A stretch of DNA of 61,113 bases from Meiothermus sp. (lineage in GTDB: Bacteria > Deinococcota > Deinococci > Deinococcales > Thermaceae), in the NCBI RefSeq assembly GCF_025060375.1, contig NZ_JANXCG010000027.1:1-61113 (forward strand). Direction: 5' to 3'. Shown here one piece after another: positions 25,341 to 33,371 of the stretch. Below the pieces are notes generated by a model that worked only from the letters and a program-made list of their open reading frames with translations, was not told the DNA's origin and ran no database searches. Each line of letters begins with the position of its first letter. The first letter of the stretch is position 1. The position numbers and the translations under genes are program-made.

Positions 25341-26393
25341 ATGGAGGATGCGGGTCTTTGGCTTCGTCTGCTGCTCAGTGCGGCCCTTCTTGGGGTAGGG
25401 TTTTGGGTGGCCCGGGGTGGAGCCAGGTTTTTTGGTTGGCTGGCCCGCTTTACGCCGGACGCCCGCGACGACCGCTACTGGCGGTTGCTGGGGGGGCTTT
25501 GGTGGGTGTTGGTGGGTTTGGCGGTGTTCTCCCTCTTGAGCCATGCCTGGAAAGTTCCCCTGGAGCCCTTCGGCACCTGGGGAAGAACCCTATTTGGCTG
25601 GTTGGGCGAGCGGGGCCTGGCCGTATTGCTCATTTTGGGGATCACCTCCTTGGCCCTGCGCCTGGTGCCCCGTTTGCTCCAGCGGGTGCCGGTGGGCTCG
25701 GGCGAGTTCACCCGCGAGCAAGTGCGGGCCCAGACCCTCAAGAGCGTGCTCGAGTCGGTGCTGCAGGTCCTGATTGTGGTCCTGGGTGGCCTCCTGCTCC
25801 TTTCCAACCTGGGCCTGAACGTAACCGCCCTTTTGGCTGGGGCCGGGGTGGTGGGGCTTGGTATCTCCCTGGCCGCCCAGAACCTGATTCGGGATGTCAT
25901 AAACGGCTTCTTTATCCTGCTGGAGGACCAGTACGGGGTGGGGGATGTGATTACCGTAGGGCAGTTCGCCGGAACGGTGGAGCGCTTCAACCTGCGCCTT
26001 ACGGTGCTGCGCGACCTCGAGGGACGGGTGCACTTTCTCCCCAACTCCACCATCCAGCAGGTTACGGTGATGAGCCGCGACTGGGCCCGGGCGGTGGTGG
26101 ACGTTTCGGTAGCCTACGAGGCCCCAGTAGACAAAGCCCTGGAGGCGGTGCGGGAGGAGGCGCTGGCCTTTTACCACGACCCCGAGTGGCGGCCCAGGTT
26201 TACCGACCAGCCCCCGGAGATGCTGGGGGTTCAGCAGCTGGCCGAATCGGGGGTGGTCATCCGGGTAATGTTCACCACCAAGCCCAAAGAGCAGTGGGCG
26301 GTGGGGCGGGAGTTTCGCCGGCGCATCAAGCTGCGCCTGGATGCTGAGGGCATCCCAATTCCCTATCCTACCCGCCGGGTTGTGCAGGGCTAG
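25341..26393 (+). CDS. Mechanosensitive channel of the MscS family
   Basis: 350 residues. Four hydrophobic segments cover about residues 5-165; the pore helix region reads 'LLAGAGVVGLGISLAAQN', followed by the conserved 'ILLEDQYGVGD' of the beta domain and a C-terminal alpha/beta domain. It opens on membrane tension to release solutes in osmotic downshock. The ATG is preceded by GAGG. It ends on a CTAG shared with the convergent asparaginase gene. Confidence 0.93.
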   Translation: MEDAGLWLRLLLSAALLGVGFWVARGGARFFGWLARFTPDARDDRYWRLLGGLWWVLVGLAVFSLLSHAWKVPLEPFGTWGRTLFGWLGERGLAVLLILGITSLALRLVPRLLQRVPVGSGEFTREQVRAQTLKSVLESVLQVLIVVLGGLLLLSNLGLNVTALLAGAGVVGLGISLAAQNLIRDVINGFFILLEDQYGVGDVITVGQFAGTVERFNLRLTVLRDLEGRVHFLPNSTIQQVTVMSRDWARAVVDVSVAYEAPVDKALEAVREEALAFYHDPEWRPRFTDQPPEMLGVQQLAESGVVIRVMFTTKPKEQWAVGREFRRRIKLRLDAEGIPIPYPTRRVVQG

Positions 26394-27397
26394 GCGGCCC
26401 GGTCCGTCCAGCGCAGCTCGAGGTGGGCCTCAAGGTGGCCCACCTCAAGACCGCGTACGTTCTTGAGGGCTGGCCTGCGCCAGGGCAGCTCCTCTTCGGG
26501 CGAAAGCACCCCCAGCTCTTCCAGAAGCCGCACCACCATTGGCTCCCGCGCCTCGTTGGAGCCGCTTTCCACCTTCAGGGCAATCCCAATGGGGCCCCAG
26601 CGGCTGTTCTGCAGGGCCATCCCGTAGTAACCGTCGGCTCCCCGCTTGGCCACCAGTCCGGGTACCCTCCGCATCAGCACGGTGTCCATGCTGCGGGGGC
26701 CGGCCACCCACTCTGGGTGCTGTTGCATGGCTGCAAACACGCCCTTCAGTCCTTCCCGGTACTGCCTGGGCGCTGCCCCGGGATGGGCCAGCAGGGCGAA
26801 CATGCGGGCTGTGGAGGCCAGGGGCAGGGCGAAGGTGGGCACGCTACACCCGTCCACTGCCTGCGGAATCTGGGGCTGTCCGGAAAGCTCCCGCAGGGTC
26901 TGAAGGATGAGCTGCTGAACTGGGTGTTCGGGCTTTTCGTAGCCATGGGGGGAGGCGTTTAGGGCTAGGGCTGCCGCCAGCATGCCCGCGTGTTTCCCCG
27001 AGCAGTTGTTGTGAAGCGGGCTGGCGGCTTCGCCTGAGCGGTGGAGGGCCTGGCGGGCCTCAGGGTCGAGGGGGAGATGAGCCCCGCAGGCCAGGTGCTC
27101 AGGGCCCAGCCCAATCTTCTCAAGGTACTGAGCGGCCAGGGCGATGTGCGCGGGCGTGCCGTCGTGGGAGGCGCAGCTCAGCGCGACCTCGGCGGGGGTG
27201 AGACCAAAACGCCCCACGGCCCCGCTGAGGTAGAGGGCCAGGGCCTGAAAGGGCTTGGCGGTGGAGCGTAGCGGGGCTACCCACCCGGGAGGTCCGCTGT
27301 GGGCCAGCAAGCGGCCCTGCGGCTCCACTATGGCGATGAAGACCCGGTGGCGGTTTTCCAGAAGACCACCCCGGTAGGCATAGGTGTACGAGGCCAT
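26390..27397 (-). CDS. Asparaginase II family protein (ReAII type)
   Basis: 335 residues. The protein matches the Rhizobium-type asparaginase family (Asparaginase_II), not the E. coli type: 'RSTAKPFQALAL' near residue 44, 'SCASHDGTPAH' near 75, and 'HNNCSGKHAGML' near 128. These enzymes hydrolyse asparagine to aspartate and ammonia. No signal peptide is seen. The ATG lies 7 bases after TAGGCT (27405-27410). Confidence 0.88.
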   Translation of the reverse strand: MASYTYAYRGGLLENRHRVFIAIVEPQGRLLAHSGPPGWVAPLRSTAKPFQALALYLSGAVGRFGLTPAEVALSCASHDGTPAHIALAAQYLEKIGLGPEHLACGAHLPLDPEARQALHRSGEAASPLHNNCSGKHAGMLAAALALNASPHGYEKPEHPVQQLILQTLRELSGQPQIPQAVDGCSVPTFALPLASTARMFALLAHPGAAPRQYREGLKGVFAAMQQHPEWVAGPRSMDTVLMRRVPGLVAKRGADGYYGMALQNSRWGPIGIALKVESGSNEAREPMVVRLLEELGVLSPEEELPWRRPALKNVRGLEVGHLEAHLELRWTDRAA

Positions 27398-27404
27398 CGT
27401 GCAC

Positions 27405-27410
27405 AGCCTA
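27405..27410 (-). promoter_or_regulatory. Leaderless-type promoter of the asparaginase gene (-10 TAGGCT)
   Basis: TAGGCT on the minus strand, 7 bases before ATG 27397. Confidence 0.55.
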
Positions 27411-27430
27411 TTGCCTGGGCGGGCCCTTGC

Positions 27431-28138
27431 CTAGCTCCTCAGACCCCCTGCGTGCTCCCTCCAGGTGCTCCTGGCCTTTTGAAGGGCTTTTGCTAGCTCC
27501 GCTTCCCTTTCCTGAAGGTAGCCGCTGGGAAGGCGGCCTCCTTCCTCTGCAAACCGCTGCAGGTAAGCCAGGGTGAAGTGCAGGTCGCCCACCCGCCCAA
27601 AGCTTTCCTGGAGTGACCGGATGGCGCGGCTTTCCCGGCCCAGCCACTCCAGCGCGTAGCGCAGCCGGCGCAGCCCCCGCCGTAGGGCGTGAAGGGCATC
27701 AAAGCTGTCCTCCTGGGTCCACAGGGCTGCGCGGCGCTCCACCTGGGCGAGGAAGCGTTCTAGCTGGGGTTCGGCAGCGGCCGCGTCCAGCGGGGGGAGC
27801 AGGGAGAGGGCCAGCAAAAGGCTTTCCAGCCGTCTTGAGTCCAGTACCGGGAGGAGTCGCTCCCTGGCGGCTTCCAGCCTGGCCTGGGCCCATTCCCGAA
27901 AAGCCCGGGGCAGCTCCATCTGGAGCAGCACCTCGAGGTCCCGCACCTCTCCAGCGGCGCGGACCAACCAGGCCAGGTCATCGTCCAGGGTTCGCATACC
28001 GGCCAGGCGAAGCCAGACCCGAAGCCGCCGTCCGGCGACCCGCACCTGGTGGACGCCCTCGGGGTCCTGCCCAGTGCGGGCTAGGGGCAGGTGCTGGCGC
28101 AGGTGCCGCAGCCAGGGGTCTAGGGGCACGGCGCGCAT
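27431..28138 (-). CDS. CHAD domain protein
   Basis: 235 residues, helical and basic. Two CHAD repeats are visible: 'GVHQVRVAGRRLRVWLRL' near residue 28 and 'LHALRRGLRRLRYALEWL' near residue 148, each with the conserved histidine and arginines that bind polyphosphate. CHAD proteins bind polyphosphate granules and are often near CYTH enzymes; none is here. It follows the YceD gene by 10 bases, so they share a transcript. Confidence 0.88.
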   Translation of the reverse strand: MRAVPLDPWLRHLRQHLPLARTGQDPEGVHQVRVAGRRLRVWLRLAGMRTLDDDLAWLVRAAGEVRDLEVLLQMELPRAFREWAQARLEAARERLLPVLDSRRLESLLLALSLLPPLDAAAAEPQLERFLAQVERRAALWTQEDSFDALHALRRGLRRLRYALEWLGRESRAIRSLQESFGRVGDLHFTLAYLQRFAEEGGRLPSGYLQEREAELAKALQKARSTWREHAGGLRS

Positions 28139-28148
28139 GTCGGCGGTC

Positions 28149-28700
28149 CTAGCCCTTCAGGAGGTGCGAGAGGGCTTCGGCCAACCGGGTGCGGGGTTTC
28201 TCCTGGTGCCCGCAGTTCACCTCGTTGCGGTTGGCCCCGCAGATCGGGCAGAGCCCCTTGCAGTCCTCCCTGCAGAGGGCGGTGTAGGGCAGCTCAAGAG
28301 CGAAGGCTTCGCTGAGAATGGGGCTCAGATCCAGGATGGGGTGTCCGAAGAGGAGCACCTCCTCCTCATCTTCAACCAGAAGGGGATGGGCGAGCCCTGG
28401 GGTGTAACGCAGCATGGTCTGGAAGTGGGCCCGGACCAGCACTGGAGTGGGGCCCAGGCAGCGGCGGCACTCCATGACTGCGTACCCCGCGATCTCCCCT
28501 GAAAGCCAGAACTCCTGCCCCCCTTCGCCCTCCAGCCGGGTTACGCTCACCCCCCATTTGGCCGGGGTGTGCAGGGGTATTTCGCCGCCCTCCAGGGCAA
28601 CGGCCCCCAGGAGTTCGCCTTGGGCCTGTAGGCTACCGCCTTCCCGCAGTAGCCGGGAGAGATTGATACTGGGTAAGTAGCCTGGGTTCATCAAGGACAT
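28149..28700 (-). CDS. YceD/DUF177 family protein
   Basis: 183 residues. The family signature is the cysteine pair ECRRC (about residue 80) and the late cluster 'CREDCKGLCPICGANRN' (about 144), probably a zinc site. YceD normally sits before rpmF (L32) and has been linked to 23S rRNA processing. Here rpmF is absent and a CHAD gene takes its place. Start at ATG 28700; ATG 28691 is an alternative. Confidence 0.88.
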   Translation of the reverse strand: MSLMNPGYLPSINLSRLLREGGSLQAQGELLGAVALEGGEIPLHTPAKWGVSVTRLEGEGGQEFWLSGEIAGYAVMECRRCLGPTPVLVRAHFQTMLRYTPGLAHPLLVEDEEEVLLFGHPILDLSPILSEAFALELPYTALCREDCKGLCPICGANRNEVNCGHQEKPRTRLAEALSHLLKG

Positions 28701-28747
28701 TAGCCCCTTATGTTACGCCTCCTTTGCCCTGGGGTCAACCCCAGAAG

Positions 28748-28773
28748 GAGGCCGCAGCCTAGGCTGCGGCCTC
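28748..28773 (-). terminator. Perfect 26-base palindrome after the PEGA gene
   Basis: The arm GAGGCCGCAGCCT is followed directly by its reverse complement. It lies 13 bases after the stop of the minus-strand PEGA gene. The tail on that strand (CTTCT) is weakly T-rich, so it is a probable terminator; it may also protect the 3' end. Confidence 0.55.
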
Positions 28774-28785
28774 GGGCGGCTCCGT

Positions 28786-30012
28786 TTAGCGGGCGCGGCT
28801 CAGGTTGAGCCTGACCTGGAGGGTTCGCCCGGCCTCTACCCGCACCTCACGCACCTCGGCGCGGAAGCCGGGGGCCAGGGCCACGAGTTGGAAGGCGGCG
28901 GGCTCGAGGTCGTCCAGCCTCAAAAAGCCCCCTCGGGTCTGCCCCACCTCTTGCCCGTCAAGGAAGATGCGGGCCTCTGTGTTGGTGGAGATCTCCAACG
29001 AGCCCCGCAGGGGCTTCAGGTTGGCGCTGACGGGAAGGGTCTGGCCGCTCGCCAGCCGGAGCGTGGCGCGGAAGGGCTGGTAGCCTGCAAGGCGCAGCTC
29101 GAGTTCGTACGAGCCTGGGGCTAGGCTCAGGTTGAGCGGTGTGTAGCCCACCAACCGCCCGTTCAGCAGCACCTGGGCCCCTTGAGGGTCGGAACCGACC
29201 TGCAGCAGGCCGTTTTGCAGCGCCGGAACCAGGTTGGCGTTCAGGCTGGTGGTTTCGCCGGGCCGGACCTGCACCGTGGTGCGGAAGTTTTGGTAGCCCG
29301 GAAGCCTGAGTTCTACCTCCACCCGGCCCGGTCGCAGGGCCAGGTTCAAAGGGGTGCTCCCCACCGGCCGGCCCTCCACCAGCACCTGGGCCCCGGCTGG
29401 GTTGGAACTCACGCTCAGGGTGCCGGTGGCCGGTTGAGCGGGTGGGGTTGGGACTACCGGGGCTCGGCCCACGATGAAGAAGGCGGTATCGCTCACCCAG
29501 TCCTGCTCAGGAAGCGGGCTGACCACGATGGAGAGGGCTCGAGCCAGGTTGTCGGCTCCCCGCAGGTTTACGCGACCGCTTTGGATATCGGCTATTTGGG
29601 CCAGGGAGAGGGGCTGGCGGCTGGCTACGGCCAGCACCCGGTCCTGCCCTTCTGGGCCGGCCACCTCGAGGGTGTAGCGGGCGCCGCTGCCTGGGGGGTA
29701 GGTGCGGGTCTCGCCTGCCCGGAGGAGGTTGTTTTGGTCAAAGGCGTTGGGTAGGATCAGGCTTATCTCGCCGGTGGACCTCACGCTGAAGATGTACACG
29801 TAGGCATCCTGATTTACCTGGACCGAGACCTGGATGCGCTCACCGATCTGGTAGACGGGGTTGCCCGTTTTGGCCGGGTCTTTGTTCACCCAGACCCGCA
29901 CCTGCAGCTCGGTGGGTACTGGATTGACGATGATTTGTTGGGGGCTCAGTTCCGGTGCGGCCAAGGCAGCACCTAGAAGTGGACCTAGCGCTGCGAAAAG
30001 GGCTCGTTTCAT
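28786..30012 (-). CDS. Secreted DUF4384/PEGA-repeat protein
   Basis: 408 residues. A signal peptide (MKRALFAALGPLLGAALAA) is followed by a DUF4384-like domain (about 25-185, 'DAYVYIFSVRSTGEISLILP') that resembles the cell-surface domain found next to serine/threonine kinases. Three PEGA repeats then follow (about 200-270, 272-340, 345-408), with the 'NPAGAQVLVEGRPVGSTPLNL' and 'DPQGAQVLLNGRLVGYTPLNL' cores. It probably sits on the cell surface or in the periplasm. The ATG follows GGAGGTAGG. No kinase is adjacent. Confidence 0.88.
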   Translation of the reverse strand: MKRALFAALGPLLGAALAAPELSPQQIIVNPVPTELQVRVWVNKDPAKTGNPVYQIGERIQVSVQVNQDAYVYIFSVRSTGEISLILPNAFDQNNLLRAGETRTYPPGSGARYTLEVAGPEGQDRVLAVASRQPLSLAQIADIQSGRVNLRGADNLARALSIVVSPLPEQDWVSDTAFFIVGRAPVVPTPPAQPATGTLSVSSNPAGAQVLVEGRPVGSTPLNLALRPGRVEVELRLPGYQNFRTTVQVRPGETTSLNANLVPALQNGLLQVGSDPQGAQVLLNGRLVGYTPLNLSLAPGSYELELRLAGYQPFRATLRLASGQTLPVSANLKPLRGSLEISTNTEARIFLDGQEVGQTRGGFLRLDDLEPAAFQLVALAPGFRAEVREVRVEAGRTLQVRLNLSRAR

Positions 30013-30061
30013 CGCCTACCTCCACCCCTAGCGTAAAGCGCGTCTCCTGTAGGGTGTGAGA

Positions 30062-30095
30062 GCGGCTTCAGCCCGCATTAACCTGCGGCTTCAGC
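30062..30095. repeat. Direct repeat upstream of the PEGA gene
   Basis: GCGGCTTCAGC occurs twice (30062-30072 and 30085-30095), 23 bases apart, about two helical turns. It lies about 50 bases before the minus-strand PEGA start and 40 bases before the plus-strand rpsA promoter. Possible tandem operator; only two copies. Confidence 0.4.
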
Positions 30096-30133
30096 GATTT
30101 TTTAGGTGGCAGGCCTGTGAGGCCCCCGTTGCG

Positions 30134-30163
30134 TTGGACAAACGCGCCAACCTATGCTATAAC
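30134..30163 (+). promoter_or_regulatory. Promoter of rpsA (-35 TTGGAC, -10 TATAAC)
   Basis: TTGGAC (30134-30139), an 18-base spacer and TATAAC (30158-30163) with TGC just before the -10 (extended type). This is the best sigma-70-like promoter in the window and gives a leader of roughly 118 bases. Confidence 0.7.
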
Positions 30164-30172
30164 TAGCAGGTA

Positions 30173-30194
30173 TGTCTCAGCCTAGCTTGAGACA
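30173..30194 (+). promoter_or_regulatory. Hairpin at the start of the rpsA leader
   Basis: TGTCTCA pairs with TGAGACA around an 8-base loop, right at the predicted transcript start. The rest of the leader (to 30287) is long and can fold further (GCGCA/TGCGC). Inference: a site for S1 autoregulation or 5' end stabilisation. Confidence 0.4.
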
Positions 30195-30287
30195 CCCCGC
30201 TTGCGCATAAGTTACCCGAAAGCCAACCCGGACCCTCTGGGCGGGGGTTTTGCGCAGGCAAAGGTTATTCGGAGAGGAAGCAGGCGA

Positions 30288-31931
30288 ATGGAAGAGCAAG
30301 CAACCCAGACCCCAGTGGAAACTGGAGACGAGCCCCAGGTTTTCAGCATGGAACAGGCCCTGCAGGATGCAGAGGCCCGGCTCGAGAAGACCGTTCAGCG
30401 CGGCCAGATTGTCACCGGCACGGTGGTTCTCGTAACCAATGACGGCGTGATGGTGGACATCGGCACGCGCACCGAGGCCATCATCCCCCTCAACCAGCTT
30501 ACCGAGGAGAACCTGAGCGAGGAAGAGCTCAAAAACCTCCTCAAGCCCGGCGATACGGTAACCGCTTACGTGGTGCGGGCTGACCTGGAAAACGGCCAGA
30601 TTGTGCTCTCCAAGAAGCGGGCGGAGGCCGACCAGAGCTGGGTCAGGATTCAGGCCCTCTACGAGCGGGGCGAGCCGGTGATGGTTCAGGTCAAGGAGAA
30701 GGTCAAAGGCGGTCTGGTTGCGACCCTCGAGGGCATCCGCGCCTTCCTCCCGGCCAGTCAGGTGGACCTCAAGCGCGCCCCGGAACTAGATGTGTACGTG
30801 GGCCAGAGCTTTCCGGTAAAGATTATCGAGCTCAACCGCAAGAAGGGCCGGGTCATCCTCTCTCGGCGGGTGGTGCTGGAGAGCGAGCTGAAGGCCGCTC
30901 GAGCCCGGGTGCTCTCCAGCCTGAAGGAAGGGGATGTCGTGGAAGGCCAGGTGGTTGAGGTTACGGAATTCGGCGTTTTCGTAGCGCTGGGTGGGGTGGA
31001 CGGCCTGGTCCACCGCAGCGAGATTACCTGGGGCCGTTTCAGCCACCCCCGTGAGGTGGTGCAGAAGGGGCAGACCGTGAGGGCCAAGGTGCTGTCGGTA
31101 GACACCGAGCGGGAGCGGGTCAACCTCTCCATGAAGGCCCTCAGCGAGGACCCTTGGCTCACCGTGGCCGAGCGCTACCCCATCGGCTCTCGGGTAACCG
31201 GTAAGGTGGTGGGGCTAACCCAGTTTGGGGCCTTCGTGGAGGTCGAGCCGGGGCTCGAGGGGCTGATTCACATCTCCGAACTCTCCTGGACCAAGCGCCC
31301 CAAGCACCCCAGCGAGGTGTTGCAAGAGGGGCAGATGGTGGAGGCCCAGGTGTTGCGCATTGACCCTGCCGAGCGCCGGCTTTCCCTTGGGTTGAAGCAA
31401 ACCCAGCCCGACCCCTGGAAGAGCCTGCCGGACCGCTACCCGCCGGGCACTCCCGTCAAGGGCAGGGTTACTGGCCTCACCGACTTTGGGGTTTTCGTGG
31501 AGATTGAACCTGGTATCGAGGGGCTCGTTCACATCTCCGAGCTGGCCCACGAGCGGGTGGAGAAGCCCTCCGAGCTTTTCAAAAAGGGCGACGAGATTGA
31601 GGCGGCCATCCTCCAGATTGACCCCGTGGAGCAGCGCATCAGCCTCTCCCGCAAGCGCCTGCTGCCCCCGCCCGTGCAGAACCTTTCCGACGAGGAGGGT
31701 GAGGGGCGGAAGCGGCGTGAGGCGAAGGGGGCCAAGCGAAAAGGGAAAGGAGCAGCCCGCGAAGGGCGCAGCCGTGAGCGCGACCTAGATTATGGGGCGG
31801 CTGCCTCCTACACCAGCTACGACCCCAGCGTGGTTGCGCCCTCCACCACCAACGTGAAGCTGGGCGATGTGTTTGGCGATTTGCTGAGCCAGCTTGCCCT
31901 TGAGGAAAGCAAGAAGGAAAAAGCCCAGTGA
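30288..31931 (+). CDS. rpsA: 30S ribosomal protein S1
   Basis: 547 residues with five S1 (OB-fold) repeats: about residues 37-105, 122-190, 208-277, 294-363 and 381-450. Repeats 3-5 are the most typical (for example 'TEFGVFVALGG', 'LTDFGVFVEIEPGIEG'). The C-terminus has a very basic patch (KRREAKGAKRKGKG) and a low-complexity tail. S1 brings mRNA to the ribosome. Start at ATG 30288 behind GGAGAGG; in-frame upstream codons are in the leader. With so many leaderless genes nearby, S1 may matter mainly for leadered messages. Confidence 0.95.
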   Translation: MEEQATQTPVETGDEPQVFSMEQALQDAEARLEKTVQRGQIVTGTVVLVTNDGVMVDIGTRTEAIIPLNQLTEENLSEEELKNLLKPGDTVTAYVVRADLENGQIVLSKKRAEADQSWVRIQALYERGEPVMVQVKEKVKGGLVATLEGIRAFLPASQVDLKRAPELDVYVGQSFPVKIIELNRKKGRVILSRRVVLESELKAARARVLSSLKEGDVVEGQVVEVTEFGVFVALGGVDGLVHRSEITWGRFSHPREVVQKGQTVRAKVLSVDTERERVNLSMKALSEDPWLTVAERYPIGSRVTGKVVGLTQFGAFVEVEPGLEGLIHISELSWTKRPKHPSEVLQEGQMVEAQVLRIDPAERRLSLGLKQTQPDPWKSLPDRYPPGTPVKGRVTGLTDFGVFVEIEPGIEGLVHISELAHERVEKPSELFKKGDEIEAAILQIDPVEQRISLSRKRLLPPPVQNLSDEEGEGRKRREAKGAKRKGKGAAREGRSRERDLDYGAAASYTSYDPSVVAPSTTNVKLGDVFGDLLSQLALEESKKEKAQ

Positions 31932-31943
31932 GCGCTGGGAAAA

Positions 31944-31973
31944 GCCCCTCACCCTTTGGGTGGGGGGCCTCTT
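31944..31973 (+). terminator. Terminator of rpsA
   Basis: An 11-pair stem (31944-31954 with 31958-31968, one G-U) closing a TTT loop, then CTCTT. It lies 13 bases after the stop. Confidence 0.75.
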
Positions 31974-32003
31974 CTGGGGGTACACAAGCCCCTCCAGGGG
32001 GTT

Positions 32004-32009
32004 TAGACT
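32004..32009 (+). promoter_or_regulatory. Promoter -10 of gabT (TAGACT)
   Basis: TAGACT, then a short leader with TTGGAGG about 8 bases before the ATG at 32037. This gene is leadered, unlike many neighbours. Confidence 0.45.
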
Positions 32010-32036
32010 CAGGGCTAGGTCTACTTGGAGGAAGCC

Positions 32037-33338
32037 ATGACCCAAGCCCCATCCAAAAACCAAGCCCTTATGGAGCGCCGGCACAAGGTTGTCCCCCGCG
32101 GAGTCTCTCAGGTGCACCCGATTGCGGTGGCCCGGGCCCAGGGGGGCAAGGTCTGGGACGTGGACGGCAAGGAGTACCTGGACTGGTTCGGCGGCATAGG
32201 GGTTCAGAACGTGGGCCACAACCACCCCAAGGTGGTGGCGGCGGTAGAGAGGCAGCTGCAGCTCTACATGCACACCTGCTTCCCCGCAGTGGCCTATGAA
32301 CCTTACGTGGAGCTGGCCGAGCGGCTGTGCGCCACCGCTCCCATACCGGGGGATAAGAAAGCCTTCTTCCTGAATACGGGGGTAGAGGCTACCGAGAACG
32401 CCATAAAAATTGCTCGAGCCTACACCAACCGCCCAGGGGTGATTGCCTTCCGGGGGAGCTTCCATGGGCGCACCCTTCTGGGTATGACCCTCACCGGCAA
32501 GGCTAACCCCTACCGGCAAAACTTCGGCCCCTTCGCTCCGGAGGTCTACCACGCTCCCTACCCCGATGAGTACCGGGGAATTGACACTCGGAAGGCCCTC
32601 GATGGGCTCCAAGAGGTGTTTGAGACCCAGATTCAGCCTGAGCGGGTGGCGGCCATCATCATTGAGCCCCAGCTTGGCGAGGGGGGGTTTGTCCCGGCGC
32701 CCAAGCCCTTTCTTAAGGCCCTCCGGAGCCTTACCCAGAAGCACGGGATTGTTTTCATTGACGACGAGGTGCAGACCGGCATTGGCCGCACCGGCAAGTT
32801 CTGGGCCATTGAGCATGCCGGGGTGGAACCCGACCTGATCTGCTTTGCCAAGAGCATCGGGGGTGGCCTGCCCATCGGGGGGGTCCTTGGCCGGGCCGAG
32901 ATTATGGATGCGCCCAGCCTTGGGGGTCTTGGCAGCACCTTCGGGGGCAATCCCCTGGCCTGTGCAGCGGCCCTGGCGGTGCTGGAGGTGTTTGAGCAGG
33001 AAAACCTGCTGGAAAAGGCCCAGAAGCTGGGGGAGATGCTGCACCAGGGCTTTCGGAGGATTCAGGCCCGCTTTCCCCAGGTGGTGGGCGATGTGCGGGG
33101 CCTAGGGCCCATGATTGCCATGGAGCTGGTCAAGGACCCCGCCTCCAAAAGCCCCAATCCCCAGCTGACCCACCGCTTGCTGGAGGTGGCCCGTGAAAGG
33201 GGTTTGTTGTTGTTCAAGGCGGGGATGCACGCCAACGTGATTCGCTGCTTGGTGCCTTTGGTGGTGAGCGAGGAGGAGGTGGAAAAGGGGCTGGAGATTC
33301 TGGAGGCGAGCCTCGAGCAAGCCCTGAGCGCCGAATAG
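32037..33338 (+). CDS. gabT: Class III aminotransferase, 4-aminobutyrate aminotransferase-like
   Basis: 433 residues of the PLP fold type I. 'NTGVEATENAIKIAR' (about 107), 'GSFHGRTLLGMTL' (about 138), 'FIDDEVQTGIGRTG' (about 240) and the lysine in 'FAKSIGGGLPIGG' (about 273) are in place. It moves the amino group of 4-aminobutyrate or a similar omega-amino acid to 2-oxoglutarate. Ornithine or acetylornithine as substrate cannot be excluded. ATG chosen behind GGAGG; a TTG 12 bases earlier overlaps that site. No succinate semialdehyde dehydrogenase is next to it. Confidence 0.87.
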   Translation: MTQAPSKNQALMERRHKVVPRGVSQVHPIAVARAQGGKVWDVDGKEYLDWFGGIGVQNVGHNHPKVVAAVERQLQLYMHTCFPAVAYEPYVELAERLCATAPIPGDKKAFFLNTGVEATENAIKIARAYTNRPGVIAFRGSFHGRTLLGMTLTGKANPYRQNFGPFAPEVYHAPYPDEYRGIDTRKALDGLQEVFETQIQPERVAAIIIEPQLGEGGFVPAPKPFLKALRSLTQKHGIVFIDDEVQTGIGRTGKFWAIEHAGVEPDLICFAKSIGGGLPIGGVLGRAEIMDAPSLGGLGSTFGGNPLACAAALAVLEVFEQENLLEKAQKLGEMLHQGFRRIQARFPQVVGDVRGLGPMIAMELVKDPASKSPNPQLTHRLLEVARERGLLLFKAGMHANVIRCLVPLVVSEEEVEKGLEILEASLEQALSAE

Positions 33339-33371
33339 GGAACGCTGGCCCTGGGGAACGCCGCCGGGGCT

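Noticed and set aside
30062-30095. Possible CRISPR-like repeat pair
   Set aside because: Only two copies of 11 bases, no spacer series and no cas genes.
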